Source of the DNA: Pseudomonadota bacterium
Lineage (GTDB): Bacteria > Pseudomonadota > Alphaproteobacteria > Paracaedibacterales > CAITNM01
Direction: 5' to 3'
DNA: 5,511 bases
Assembly (NCBI GenBank): GCA_026400695.1
Contig: JAPLON010000145.1
Span: 1-5,511 of the forward strand
The position numbers were made by a program, and so were the translations under genes. Shown piece after piece: positions 1-5,381 of the stretch; the stretch's first letter is position 1, and every line of letters starts with the position of its first letter. The notes under the pieces were generated by a model. That model did not search any database. It saw nothing but the letters and a program-made list of their open reading frames with translations, and was not told where the DNA came from.

Positions 1-72
1 GCGACCTACATCGCGACCAGTCATAACCTCTACAAGGTCACCTTTTTTCACTTTAAAACGAACTTGTGTCAT
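1..72 (-). CDS. rplX: 50S ribosomal protein L24, N-terminal fragment (cut by window edge)
   Basis: L24 is an early-binding 50S protein that helps start large-subunit assembly on 23S rRNA domain I. Only the first 24 codons are in the window. They read MTQVRFKVKKGDLVEVMTGR followed by DVGR, which is the start of the KOW motif (basic residues, then GD-V-V-x-G-x-x-x-G) placed close to the N-terminus as in L24. The ATG at 72-70 overlaps the rplN stop by one base (TAATG). It is preceded by AGAGG with a 7-base spacer inside the end of rplN, which points to translational coupling. The position right after rplN is the standard spc-operon order. The rest of the gene, normally about 100 residues in total, lies beyond the left edge. 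Identity rests on a short stretch plus gene order, but the two agree well. Confidence 0.93.
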   Translation of the reverse strand, partial: MTQVRFKVKKGDLVEVMTGRDVGR

Positions 73-440
73 TACAGCACCTCTGGAGCAAGAGAAATAA
101 TTTTCATATAACCAGCAGACCTTAACTCACGAGTCACTGGACCAAATATACGGCTACCTATTGGTTCACCTTGCTTATTGATCAAAACTGCTGCATTTTT
201 ATCGAAGGCAATCAAAGAACCATCAACACGCTTAACAGACTGTTTTGTTCTAACAATAACGGCCCTATAAATGTCGCCCTTTTTAACTTTACCTTTTGGC
301 ATTGCATCCTTTACAGTAACAACGATTATATCGCCTACTGAAGCATATCTACGCTTAGAGCCACCTAAAACTTTAATACAAAGGACTTCCTTTGCACCAG
401 AGTTATCTGCAACTTCTAATCTACTCTCTGATTGAATCAT
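72..440 (-). CDS. rplN: 50S ribosomal protein L14
   Basis: L14 binds 23S rRNA at the subunit interface, helps form inter-subunit bridges with 16S rRNA, and is the docking site of the silencing factor RsfS. The 122-residue product is the usual family length. It starts MIQSESRLEVADNSGAKEV, the conserved L14 opening in which the alphaproteobacterial form commonly has MIQ. It carries the family signature around residues 73-88 (DGSLIAFDKNAAVLIN) and ends with the conserved GPVTRELR (100-107) and SLAPEVL. The ATG start is supported by AAGG with a 7-base spacer; this SD shares bases with the rpsQ stop codon (TAAGG). In E. coli rplN is the first gene of a separate spc operon. Here it follows rpsQ by only 9 bases, so it should lie on the same transcript as the S10 genes. 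No anomaly in the protein. Confidence 0.98.
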   Translation of the reverse strand: MIQSESRLEVADNSGAKEVLCIKVLGGSKRRYASVGDIIVVTVKDAMPKGKVKKGDIYRAVIVRTKQSVKRVDGSLIAFDKNAAVLINKQGEPIGSRIFGPVTRELRSAGYMKIISLAPEVL

Positions 441-449
441 AACGTTACC

Positions 450-689
450 TTATTTCGATATTTTCTCTTGAGCTACCCAAGTCTTCGTTTTAGAAATCGG
501 ACTTGATTCAACAATTCGCACGATATCACCAATATTAAATACATTCGCCTCATCATGCGCTGCATATTTTTTATGACGTTTAACGTACTTACGATAAACA
601 GGATGCATAACATCTCGTTCAACTTTAACAATAACAGTTTTTGCAGCTTTGTTACTTACTACAACACCCTGCAATACACGACGTGGCAT
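450..689 (-). CDS. rpsQ: 30S ribosomal protein S17
   Basis: S17 is a primary 16S rRNA-binding protein with an OB fold that helps fold the 5' domain of the small subunit. The product is 79 residues (E. coli 84) and starts MPRRVLQGVVVSNKAAKTV, the usual S17 N-terminus with the VLQGVVVS core. The middle HPVYRKYVKRHKKYAAHDE (29-47) matches the conserved basic loop followed by AHDE. The C-terminal signature begins at GDIV (54-57) and continues to SPISKTK (63-69). The residue just before the proline of that signature is usually Arg or Lys but is Ser here (Ser63), a mild departure. The ATG start is preceded by a weak purine tract (GAGAG, about 6-base spacer), 13 bases after the rpmC stop. It is the last gene of the classical S10 order. 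Confidence 0.98.
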   Translation of the reverse strand: MPRRVLQGVVVSNKAAKTVIVKVERDVMHPVYRKYVKRHKKYAAHDEANVFNIGDIVRIVESSPISKTKTWVAQEKISK

Positions 690-702
690 ACTAAACTCTC
701 TC

Positions 703-894
703 TTATGCTGACTTCAATTGAGTCAATTTTGTTTTTACTCTAGCGTAATCCCTGCGACATTCACGTGCACGAGATGGCTTTTCTAAACTGCCTTCTGCTT
801 TTTGCATACGCAAATTAAAAAGTTCCTTTTTAATTGAAACTAAATTTTCAACCAAAACACTTTTATCTTTATTTTCTAATTCTTTAAACTTCAC
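703..894 (-). CDS. rpmC: 50S ribosomal protein L29
   Basis: L29 is a small helical-hairpin protein beside the polypeptide exit tunnel, next to L23, near where signal recognition particle and trigger factor dock. The core is ELFNLRMQKAEGSLEKPSR (residues 25-43 from this start) followed by the basic ECRRDYARVKTKL segment, typical of L29. Two in-frame GTG codons could start the gene, at 903 and 894. I prefer 894: it gives 63 residues beginning MKFKELENKD, like most L29 proteins, and has GGTGA at 904-900 with a 5-base spacer. The GTG at 903 would put the AAGAG purine tract only 2 bases away and would add an unusual MIA extension, for 66 residues. No ATG is available at the N-terminus. It lies between rplP and rpsQ as expected. 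Confidence 0.94.
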   Translation of the reverse strand: MKFKELENKDKSVLVENLVSIKKELFNLRMQKAEGSLEKPSRARECRRDYARVKTKLTQLKSA

Positions 895-899
895 AGCAA

Positions 900-904
900 T
901 CACC
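900..904 (-). promoter_or_regulatory. Ribosome binding site choosing the rpmC start
   Basis: GGTGA read on the minus strand pairs with the UCACC part of the 16S rRNA tail and stands 5 bases before the GTG at 894. An upstream AAGAG (910-906) is 11 bases from the same GTG but only 2 from the alternative GTG at 903. Both spacings favour the downstream start. Confidence 0.6.
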
Positions 905-920
905 GCTCTTTAATATAGTC

Positions 921-1331
921 TTAAACTAATCTTTTTACAAACTTTGTTTCAATAGGAAGTTTTGCAGCAGCTAACTTAAAAGCATTTTCAGCAATATCTT
1001 CAGAAACACCATCTAATTCGAACATGATCTTACCAGGTTTTACCCTGCATGCCCAGAACTCAATTGAACCTTTACCGCTACCCATACGAACTTCAGCTGG
1101 TTTCCTAGAAACCGGAAGATCTGGGAAAACACGAATCCAAACTTTACCAACACGACGAATATAACGTGTTATTGCACGACGAGCTGACTCTATTTGACGT
1201 GCAGTAATACGAGCTGGTTCCAATGCTTTTAAACCAAATGCGCCATAACTTACACTAAAACCTGCCTTAGCAACTCCGTGTATTTTTCCTTTGAACGCTT
1301 TGCGATACTTTGTTTTTTTTGGAGACAACAT
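921..1331 (-). CDS. rplP: 50S ribosomal protein L16
   Basis: L16 is a late-assembling 50S protein near the A-site and the peptidyl-transferase centre, where it helps position tRNA. The product is 136 residues, exactly the usual length. It begins MLSPKKTKYRKAFKGKIHG, the standard L16 opening. It carries ALEPARITARQIESARRAI (36-54), VWIRVFPDLPVSRKP (64-78) and VRMGSGKGSIEFW (81-93). Arg82 in VRMG aligns with E. coli Arg81, the residue hydroxylated by the L16 oxygenase in some bacteria. The following motif is GSGKG where GKGKG is common, a conservative-looking loss of one lysine. The C-terminus AAAKLPIETKFVKRLV is typical. The ATG is preceded by AGGGA partly shared with the rpsC stop (TAGGG), 11 bases between the genes. 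Confidence 0.98.
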   Translation of the reverse strand: MLSPKKTKYRKAFKGKIHGVAKAGFSVSYGAFGLKALEPARITARQIESARRAITRYIRRVGKVWIRVFPDLPVSRKPAEVRMGSGKGSIEFWACRVKPGKIMFELDGVSEDIAENAFKLAAAKLPIETKFVKRLV

Positions 1332-1342
1332 AGCTAAATTCC

Positions 1343-2008
1343 CTATACTACAGAAGCACGTTTATCATGAATCATCGGGTCGTGTTCTTTAATTTCACCC
1401 TTATAGATCCAAATTTTAATTCCAATTGCGCCGTAAGTTGTTTGCGCTGTTGCTACCCCATAATCAATATCGGATCGCAATGTATGCAAAGGAACGCGTC
1501 CTTCACGATACCATTCCATACGCGCAATTTCCGCTCCGGACAAACGCCCTGAAGCATTAACACGAATACCTAAAGCACCCATACGAAATGCTGTTTGCAT
1601 ACCGCGTTTCATCGCACGACGAAAAGAAACACGACGTTCAATTTGTTGAGCAATTCCTTCAGCAACTAATTTCGCATCTATCTCTGGCTTACGAACTTCC
1701 ACGATATTAATCGCAGCTTCAGCATTTGCCAGAGTACCTATATGTTTTTTTAACTTTTCAATATCCGCGCCTTTTTTACCGATCAATACACCAGGACGTG
1801 CTGCATGAATTGTAACACGCGCTTTCTTTGACGGACGCTCAATCACAACACGAGAAATTCCCGCTTGTAAAAAATTCTTTTCGACGTATTCACGGATTGC
1901 AAAATCTTGATGCAAAAAGTTTGCATAATCTTTAACGGAAAACCATCGAGAATCCCAAGTCTTATTGATCCCAAGACGAAACCCAATTGGATTAACTTTT
2001 TGACCCAT
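1343..2008 (-). CDS. rpsC: 30S ribosomal protein S3
   Basis: S3 sits at the mRNA entry channel of the 30S subunit and contributes to the ribosome's mRNA helicase activity. The product is 221 residues (E. coli 233; alphaproteobacterial forms vary). It begins MGQKVNPIGFRLGINKTWDS. The type-2 KH domain holds the GXXG loop at 77-80 (GKKG, in RPGVLIGKKGADIEKL). The helicase-type basic residues appear in FRRAMKRGMQ, as Arg130, Arg131 and Lys134. The C-terminal domain has NASGRLSGAEIAR (151-163), EWYREGRVPLHTLR (165-178) and YGAIGIKIWIYKGE (192-205). The ATG follows the rplV stop after a single base (TAGTATG), so translation is probably coupled. A purine-rich AGAGGAAAGAG lies upstream within the end of rplV. 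Nothing is missing. Confidence 0.99.
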   Translation of the reverse strand: MGQKVNPIGFRLGINKTWDSRWFSVKDYANFLHQDFAIREYVEKNFLQAGISRVVIERPSKKARVTIHAARPGVLIGKKGADIEKLKKHIGTLANAEAAINIVEVRKPEIDAKLVAEGIAQQIERRVSFRRAMKRGMQTAFRMGALGIRVNASGRLSGAEIARMEWYREGRVPLHTLRSDIDYGVATAQTTYGAIGIKIWIYKGEIKEHDPMIHDKRASVV

Positions 2009-2009
2009 A

Positions 2010-2375
2010 CTAAACTCTTTCCTCTGATGTTTTTTCAGTCACTACAATACGAAGATGACTAAAGAACTTATTAATAATTGCATTGCGTGAACGACCACGT
2101 GCTTGAAAGCGTTTCATACAAACACCTTTACCAACAAAAGCCTCTTCAACATACAAATTGTCAACATCCAAGTTGTGATTGTTTTCAGCATTTGCAACAG
2201 CTGACCTTAAAGCTTTTAAAACATCATGAGCAATGCGTTTTTGTGAAAACTTTAATGCATTCATCGCTTTATCTACTTTAATACCGCGTATTGTCTGAGC
2301 AACCAAATTCAACTTACGTGGACTTACACGAATGTTGCGCAACTCTACATGTGCAGATTTTAAACCTACCAACAT
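2010..2375 (-). CDS. rplV: 50S ribosomal protein L22
   Basis: L22 contacts all 23S rRNA domains, and its long beta-hairpin lines the exit tunnel beside L4, forming part of the macrolide-sensitive constriction. The product is 121 residues (E. coli 110; longer forms are common). N-terminal features include RNIRVSPRKLNLVAQTIRG (13-31) and ALRSAVANAENN (55-66), both family hallmarks. The hairpin runs from about residue 80 to 106 (GKGVCMKRFQARGRSR, then NAIINKFFSHL). Its tip differs from the RARGRxxRIxKPFSH form I expect in alphaproteobacteria: NAII replaces the usual Gly/Arg-rich tip, and Phe replaces Pro before FSH, with no change in length. ATG start, with AGAGG about 6 bases upstream. This SD overlaps the last codons of rpsS, and only 2 bases separate the genes. 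Confidence 0.98.
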   Translation of the reverse strand: MLVGLKSAHVELRNIRVSPRKLNLVAQTIRGIKVDKAMNALKFSQKRIAHDVLKALRSAVANAENNHNLDVDNLYVEEAFVGKGVCMKRFQARGRSRNAIINKFFSHLRIVVTEKTSEERV

Positions 2376-2377
2376 AA

Positions 2378-2653
2378 CTACCTCTTAGACTTTTTATCAG
2401 CACCGTGACCATGATAAGTTCTTGTTGGCGAAAATTCACCAAGTTTGTGACCTACCATATTCTCAGATACCAATACTGGAATAAACTTTTGCCCATTATA
2501 AACACCAAATGTTGCCCCAACAAATTGTGGGATAATGGTTGAGCGACGAGCCCAAGTTTTAATAACATCTTTACGACCGGAAGCTTTTACTGCTTCTACT
2601 TTCTTTAATAGATACCCATCAAAAAAAGGGCCTTTCCACACTGACCTTGGCAC
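2378..2653 (-). CDS. rpsS: 30S ribosomal protein S19
   Basis: S19 forms a complex with S13 in the head of the 30S subunit near the A-site tRNA and the inter-subunit bridges. The product is 91 residues (E. coli 92). It starts MPRSVWKGPFFDGYLLKKVE, where MARS or MPRS is the normal opening. It carries the family signature from NGQKFIPVLVSENMVGHK (53-70) through LGEFSPTR (71-78), and ends with the usual YHGHGADKKSKR basic tail. The start codon is GTG, not ATG. It is well supported because it gives the exact family N-terminus and has GGAGG with a 5-base spacer, one of the strongest SD matches in the window. The gap to rplB is 11 bases. No anomalies. Confidence 0.98.
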   Translation of the reverse strand: MPRSVWKGPFFDGYLLKKVEAVKASGRKDVIKTWARRSTIIPQFVGATFGVYNGQKFIPVLVSENMVGHKLGEFSPTRTYHGHGADKKSKR

Positions 2654-2658
2654 AATTT

Positions 2659-2663
2659 CCTCC
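2659..2663 (-). promoter_or_regulatory. Strong ribosome binding site of rpsS (GTG start)
   Basis: GGAGG on the minus strand stands 5 bases before the GTG at 2653, in the 11-base gap after the rplB stop. A near-perfect anti-SD match may offset the weaker initiation codon and confirms the start. Confidence 0.75.
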
Positions 2664-2664
2664 G

Positions 2665-3489
2665 CTACGCTTTACGACGACGTACAATCATTTTAGTTGT
2701 ACGCTTATTATTACGAGTTTTCTTACCTTTTGTTTTGATACCCCATGGAGTAACTGGATGACGTCCACCAGAAGTACGACCTTCACCACCACCATGCGGG
2801 TGATCAATTGGGTTCATCGCCACACCACGAACTGTAGGTCTAACACCCAACCAGCGCATACGACCAGCCTTACCGTAAGAACGGTTAGAATGATCTTGGT
2901 TTGACATAGCACCAATCGATGCAAAACATTCACCATTCACCAAACGAACTTCGCTTGATGCTAATTTCATAATTACGTTGTGACCATCACGCCCCATAAT
3001 CTGAGCATAACTACCAGCTGATCTTGCCATTTGACCACCCTTGCCAGCCTTCAATTCAACGTTATGCACAAGCGAACCAATCGGAACATTCTTCAAACGC
3101 ATTGAATTGCCTGGTTTAACGTCAACCTTATCACCTGACACAACTTGATCACCAGCTTTTAGACGTTGAGGAGCCAAAATATAGCGCTGCTCACCATCTT
3201 CATACTTAATCAAAGCGATAAAACCTGTACGGTTTGGATCATATTCCACACGCTCAACTGTAGCAATCATATCATGCTTATCACGGCGGAAGTCAATCAA
3301 ACGATAACTTTGTTTATGCCCACCACCCTGATGCCATACTGTAGTACGCCCGTAGTTATTATGACCACTCTTTGAAGACTTACCAACTGTAAGAATCTTT
3401 AGTGGACCACCTTTCCATAGCTCGGAACGATCAATGTTAACGAGTTGGCGCTGTGATTGTGTAGTTGGCTTATATTTTTTTAATGCCAT
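2665..3489 (-). CDS. rplB: 50S ribosomal protein L2
   Basis: L2 is one of the most conserved 50S proteins, needed for subunit association and for organising the peptidyl-transferase centre. The product is 274 residues (E. coli 273). The N-terminal OB-like domain includes RSELWKGGPLK (21-31) and GGGHKQSYRLIDFRR (55-69). The SH3-like domain includes VEYDPNRTGFIALIKYEDGE (81-100). The C-terminal signature runs from PTVRGVAMNPIDHPHGGGEG (218-237) into GRTSGGRHPVTPWG. His230 corresponds to E. coli His229, the residue implicated in peptidyl transfer. The basic tail KGKKTRNNKRTTKMIVRRRK is typical. The ATG follows the rplW stop after one base (TAAAATG), with a G-rich SD (GGGGGC) lying in the last codons of rplW, again suggesting coupling. 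Intact and ordinary. Confidence 0.99.
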   Translation of the reverse strand: MALKKYKPTTQSQRQLVNIDRSELWKGGPLKILTVGKSSKSGHNNYGRTTVWHQGGGHKQSYRLIDFRRDKHDMIATVERVEYDPNRTGFIALIKYEDGEQRYILAPQRLKAGDQVVSGDKVDVKPGNSMRLKNVPIGSLVHNVELKAGKGGQMARSAGSYAQIMGRDGHNVIMKLASSEVRLVNGECFASIGAMSNQDHSNRSYGKAGRMRWLGVRPTVRGVAMNPIDHPHGGGEGRTSGGRHPVTPWGIKTKGKKTRNNKRTTKMIVRRRKA

Positions 3490-3490
3490 T

Positions 3491-3799
3491 TTACGCCCCC
3501 AGACCAGTTGCTATTGAATCACCTGTTTTCAAGCGAACGATTGCTTTTTTTGTATCTTGCCTTTGACCTTTACGGCCACGAAATACCCTTGTTTTACCCA
3601 GACGATTCATTGTGTTAACTGATTCAACAGTCACATTAAACAAAGTCTGAATAGCTGTCTTAATGTCAGCTTTAGTAGCCGACGGCAACACTTCAAATGT
3701 ATAGCGATTATTTTCTATAGCGGCCTGGGTTTTTTCCGTCACCAGTGGGCGCTTAATCACTTCGTACAAATCTAATCTCATTTGCTTTTCATTACTCAT
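3491..3799 (-). CDS. rplW: 50S ribosomal protein L23
   Basis: L23 sits at the exit of the nascent-chain tunnel and is the main docking site for trigger factor and signal recognition particle. The product is 102 residues (E. coli 100). It has the diagnostic YEVIKRPLVTEKTQ (12-25); Glu22 in TEK corresponds to E. coli Glu18, the key contact for trigger factor. It also has NRYTFEVLPSATKADIKTAI (31-50) and VNTMNRLGKTRVFRGRKGQR (61-80), the basic rRNA-binding loop. The ATG overlaps the rplD stop by 4 bases (ATGA), with GAGGAG 8 bases upstream inside rplD. A second Met at residue 7 could also start the protein, but the SD spacing and the ATGA coupling favour the first. Confidence 0.98.
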   Translation of the reverse strand: MSNEKQMRLDLYEVIKRPLVTEKTQAAIENNRYTFEVLPSATKADIKTAIQTLFNVTVESVNTMNRLGKTRVFRGRKGQRQDTKKAIVRLKTGDSIATGLGA

Positions 3800-4410
3800 T
3801 TTAAGCGCTCCTCTAATGCTTTTGCTGCATCTGATGTTAGAACAACTTTTTCTTTACGCATAATATCGTAAACATTGGCACCAATTTGAGGCACTATATC
3901 CAACCCTACAACGTTACTAATTGATCTAGCAAAATTCACATCAACTGAGTCATTCGCAACAAACAAAACAGAACCTGAATGTAGAGCCACAGAAATAGAT
4001 GTATTTATCTTTGGCAACTCTGCATTCAAATTATCGATAATAATCAAATTACCAGACTGAACCTTTGCAGACAAAGCCATGCGCAAACCAAGCTTTCTAA
4101 CTTTCTTAGGAAGATCATACTCATGAGAACGGACAACCGGACCAAATATAATACCACCCTTGCGAAACTGAGCACCACGGCGAGCACCATGACGTGCACT
4201 ACCAGTTCCTTTTTGCTTGTAAATCTTCCTTGTAGAACCACTTACTTCGCTTCTAACTTTAACTTTGTGATTTCCAGAACGACGCTTAGCTAATTGCCAT
4301 GTAACTACACGAGAGATAATATCTTCTCGTGGAGTCAATCCATAGACATAATCATCTAATTCAATATCGCCAACTGCTTTGGCATTCTGATCGACAACTT
4401 TCAACTTCAT
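3796..4410 (-). CDS. rplD: 50S ribosomal protein L4
   Basis: L4 is an early 50S assembly protein whose extended loop reaches the exit tunnel near L22. In E. coli and relatives it also represses its own S10 operon through the mRNA leader. The product is 204 residues (E. coli 201). It shows ISRVVTWQLAKRRSGNHKVK (32-51) and the tunnel loop KIYKQKGTGSARHGARRGAQ (62-81). This continues into FRKGGIIFGPVVRSHEYDLP (82-101) and KKVRKLGLRMALSAK. The GPVVRSH form is typical of alphaproteobacteria. The loop keeps the conserved KGTG-AR core. The ATG is 9 bases after rplC, with an AGG partly shared with the rplC stop (TAGG), 8 bases away, a modest SD. No L4-regulated leader of the enterobacterial kind can be recognised upstream of rpsJ, so autoregulation here is unproven. 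Confidence 0.98.
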   Translation of the reverse strand: MKLKVVDQNAKAVGDIELDDYVYGLTPREDIISRVVTWQLAKRRSGNHKVKVRSEVSGSTRKIYKQKGTGSARHGARRGAQFRKGGIIFGPVVRSHEYDLPKKVRKLGLRMALSAKVQSGNLIIIDNLNAELPKINTSISVALHSGSVLFVANDSVDVNFARSISNVVGLDIVPQIGANVYDIMRKEKVVLTSDAAKALEERLK

Positions 4411-4419
4411 GACAATAAC

Positions 4420-5058
4420 CTATCTTGCAACTTTAATAGCATCGCGAACATACACAATGCCATTTTTTGAACCTGGGACACTTCCGCGAATAAATAACAA
4501 CCCACGATCTGTATCAATTTCTTCAACGACCAGATTTAAGGTTGTAACACGAACTGCCCCCATGTGTCCAGGCATTTTCTTATTTTTAAAGACTTTTCCT
4601 GGATCCTGACGATTACCAGTCGAACCAATTTCACGGTGGCTCACTGACACACCATGGGAAGCAGGCATACCACCGAAGCCATGACGCTTCATACCACCAG
4701 CAAAACCTTTACCAACAGAAGTACCAGCTATGTCTACTAACTGTCCTTTGGCAAAATGATCAACTGCAATTTTTGAACCTGCATCAAGCATATTTTCCTG
4801 GCTTACCCGAAACTCACGCAACAAGCGCATTGGCTCTAATTCTTTTTTTTCAAAAAATGTACGCAAAGGCTTTGAAAGCTTACTTGCTGGAACTGTTTCT
4901 GTTCCCAGCTGAACAGATGTATAACCATCTTTTTCAACTGTTTTTTGAGAAACCACTACACAAGGCTTTACCTGGACAACGGTTACAGCCACTTGGGCAC
5001 CTTGTTCATTAAATAACTGGGTCATACCCAACTTACGTCCGATTAATCCACTACGCAT
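4420..5058 (-). CDS. rplC: 50S ribosomal protein L3
   Basis: L3 starts large-subunit assembly with L24 and extends a loop toward the peptidyl-transferase centre. The product is 212 residues (E. coli 209). It begins MRSGLIGRKLGMTQLFNEQG, the N-terminus typical of alphaproteobacteria. The signature DIAGTSVGKGFAGGMKRHGF spans 109-128, and HGVSVSHREIGSTGNRQDPG spans 135-154. Gln151 aligns with E. coli Gln150, the residue N5-methylated by PrmB, so the methylation site is retained. The C-terminal part, ending GSVPGSKNGIVYVRDAIK, is regular. The ATG is preceded by AGGG (4-base spacer) and AGAGG (9-base spacer); the latter has the better distance. The gap after rpsJ is 14 bases. The protein is complete and no frame disturbance is visible. 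Confidence 0.98.
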   Translation of the reverse strand: MRSGLIGRKLGMTQLFNEQGAQVAVTVVQVKPCVVVSQKTVEKDGYTSVQLGTETVPASKLSKPLRTFFEKKELEPMRLLREFRVSQENMLDAGSKIAVDHFAKGQLVDIAGTSVGKGFAGGMKRHGFGGMPASHGVSVSHREIGSTGNRQDPGKVFKNKKMPGHMGAVRVTTLNLVVEEIDTDRGLLFIRGSVPGSKNGIVYVRDAIKVAR

Positions 5059-5072
5059 AGGACCCTACCTCT

Positions 5073-5381
5073 TTACAACTTAATTTCAACATCCACACCG
5101 GATGCTAAATCAAGTTTCATTAACGCATCAACAGTTTGAGGCAACCAATCCACAATATCAATTACTCTCTTGTGAGTACGAATTTCGAATTGCTCACGTG
5201 ACTTTTTGTCAATGTGCGGTGAACGATTCACCGTAAATTTTTGTATGTGAGTAGGCAAAGGTATAGGACCACGAACATTCGCCCCTGTACGTTTTGCTGT
5301 ACTTACAATTTCCTTAACAGACTGATCCAACAATCGATGGTCGTACGCCTGTAAACGAATTCTTATGCTTTGACCTTCCAT
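5073..5381 (-). CDS. rpsJ: 30S ribosomal protein S10 (NusE)
   Basis: S10 is a 30S head protein that also acts as NusE, binding NusB and NusG in transcription antitermination and transcription-translation coupling. The product is 102 residues (E. coli 103). It has IRIRLQAYDHRLLDQSVKEI (6-25), the signature AKRTGANVRGPIPLPT (29-44), and the loop NRSPHIDKKSREQFEIRTHK (52-71). Ile57 occupies the position of E. coli Val57, where changes affect tetracycline-class drug binding; it is a natural conservative difference. The ATG gives the family N-terminus and has AGAGG with a 9-base spacer. It is the first ribosomal-protein gene of the cluster, but tuf, often found just upstream, is not there. An ORF in another frame overlaps its first 68 bases. 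Confidence 0.99.
   Translation of the reverse strand: MEGQSIRIRLQAYDHRLLDQSVKEIVSTAKRTGANVRGPIPLPTHIQKFTVNRSPHIDKKSREQFEIRTHKRVIDIVDWLPQTVDALMKLDLASGVDVEIKL

Noticed and set aside
2647..2904. 85-codon plus-strand ORF rich in Thr
   Set aside because: It is antisense to rplB, where the conserved C-terminal L2 signature fixes the coding frame. Its composition is what the complement of basic, Gly-rich codons gives.
4044..4241. 65-residue hydrophobic minus-strand ORF that might encode a small membrane protein
   Set aside because: It lies wholly inside rplD in another frame. rplD is intact and conserved throughout, and the ORF has no visible ribosome binding site of note. It is a shadow of rplD.
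4773..5012. 79-codon plus-strand ORF antisense to rplC
   Set aside because: It has no recognisable domain, and L3 is complete and conserved on the other strand. The other plus-strand ORFs at 555, 1367, 2078, 3166 and 4409 are rejected for the same reason.
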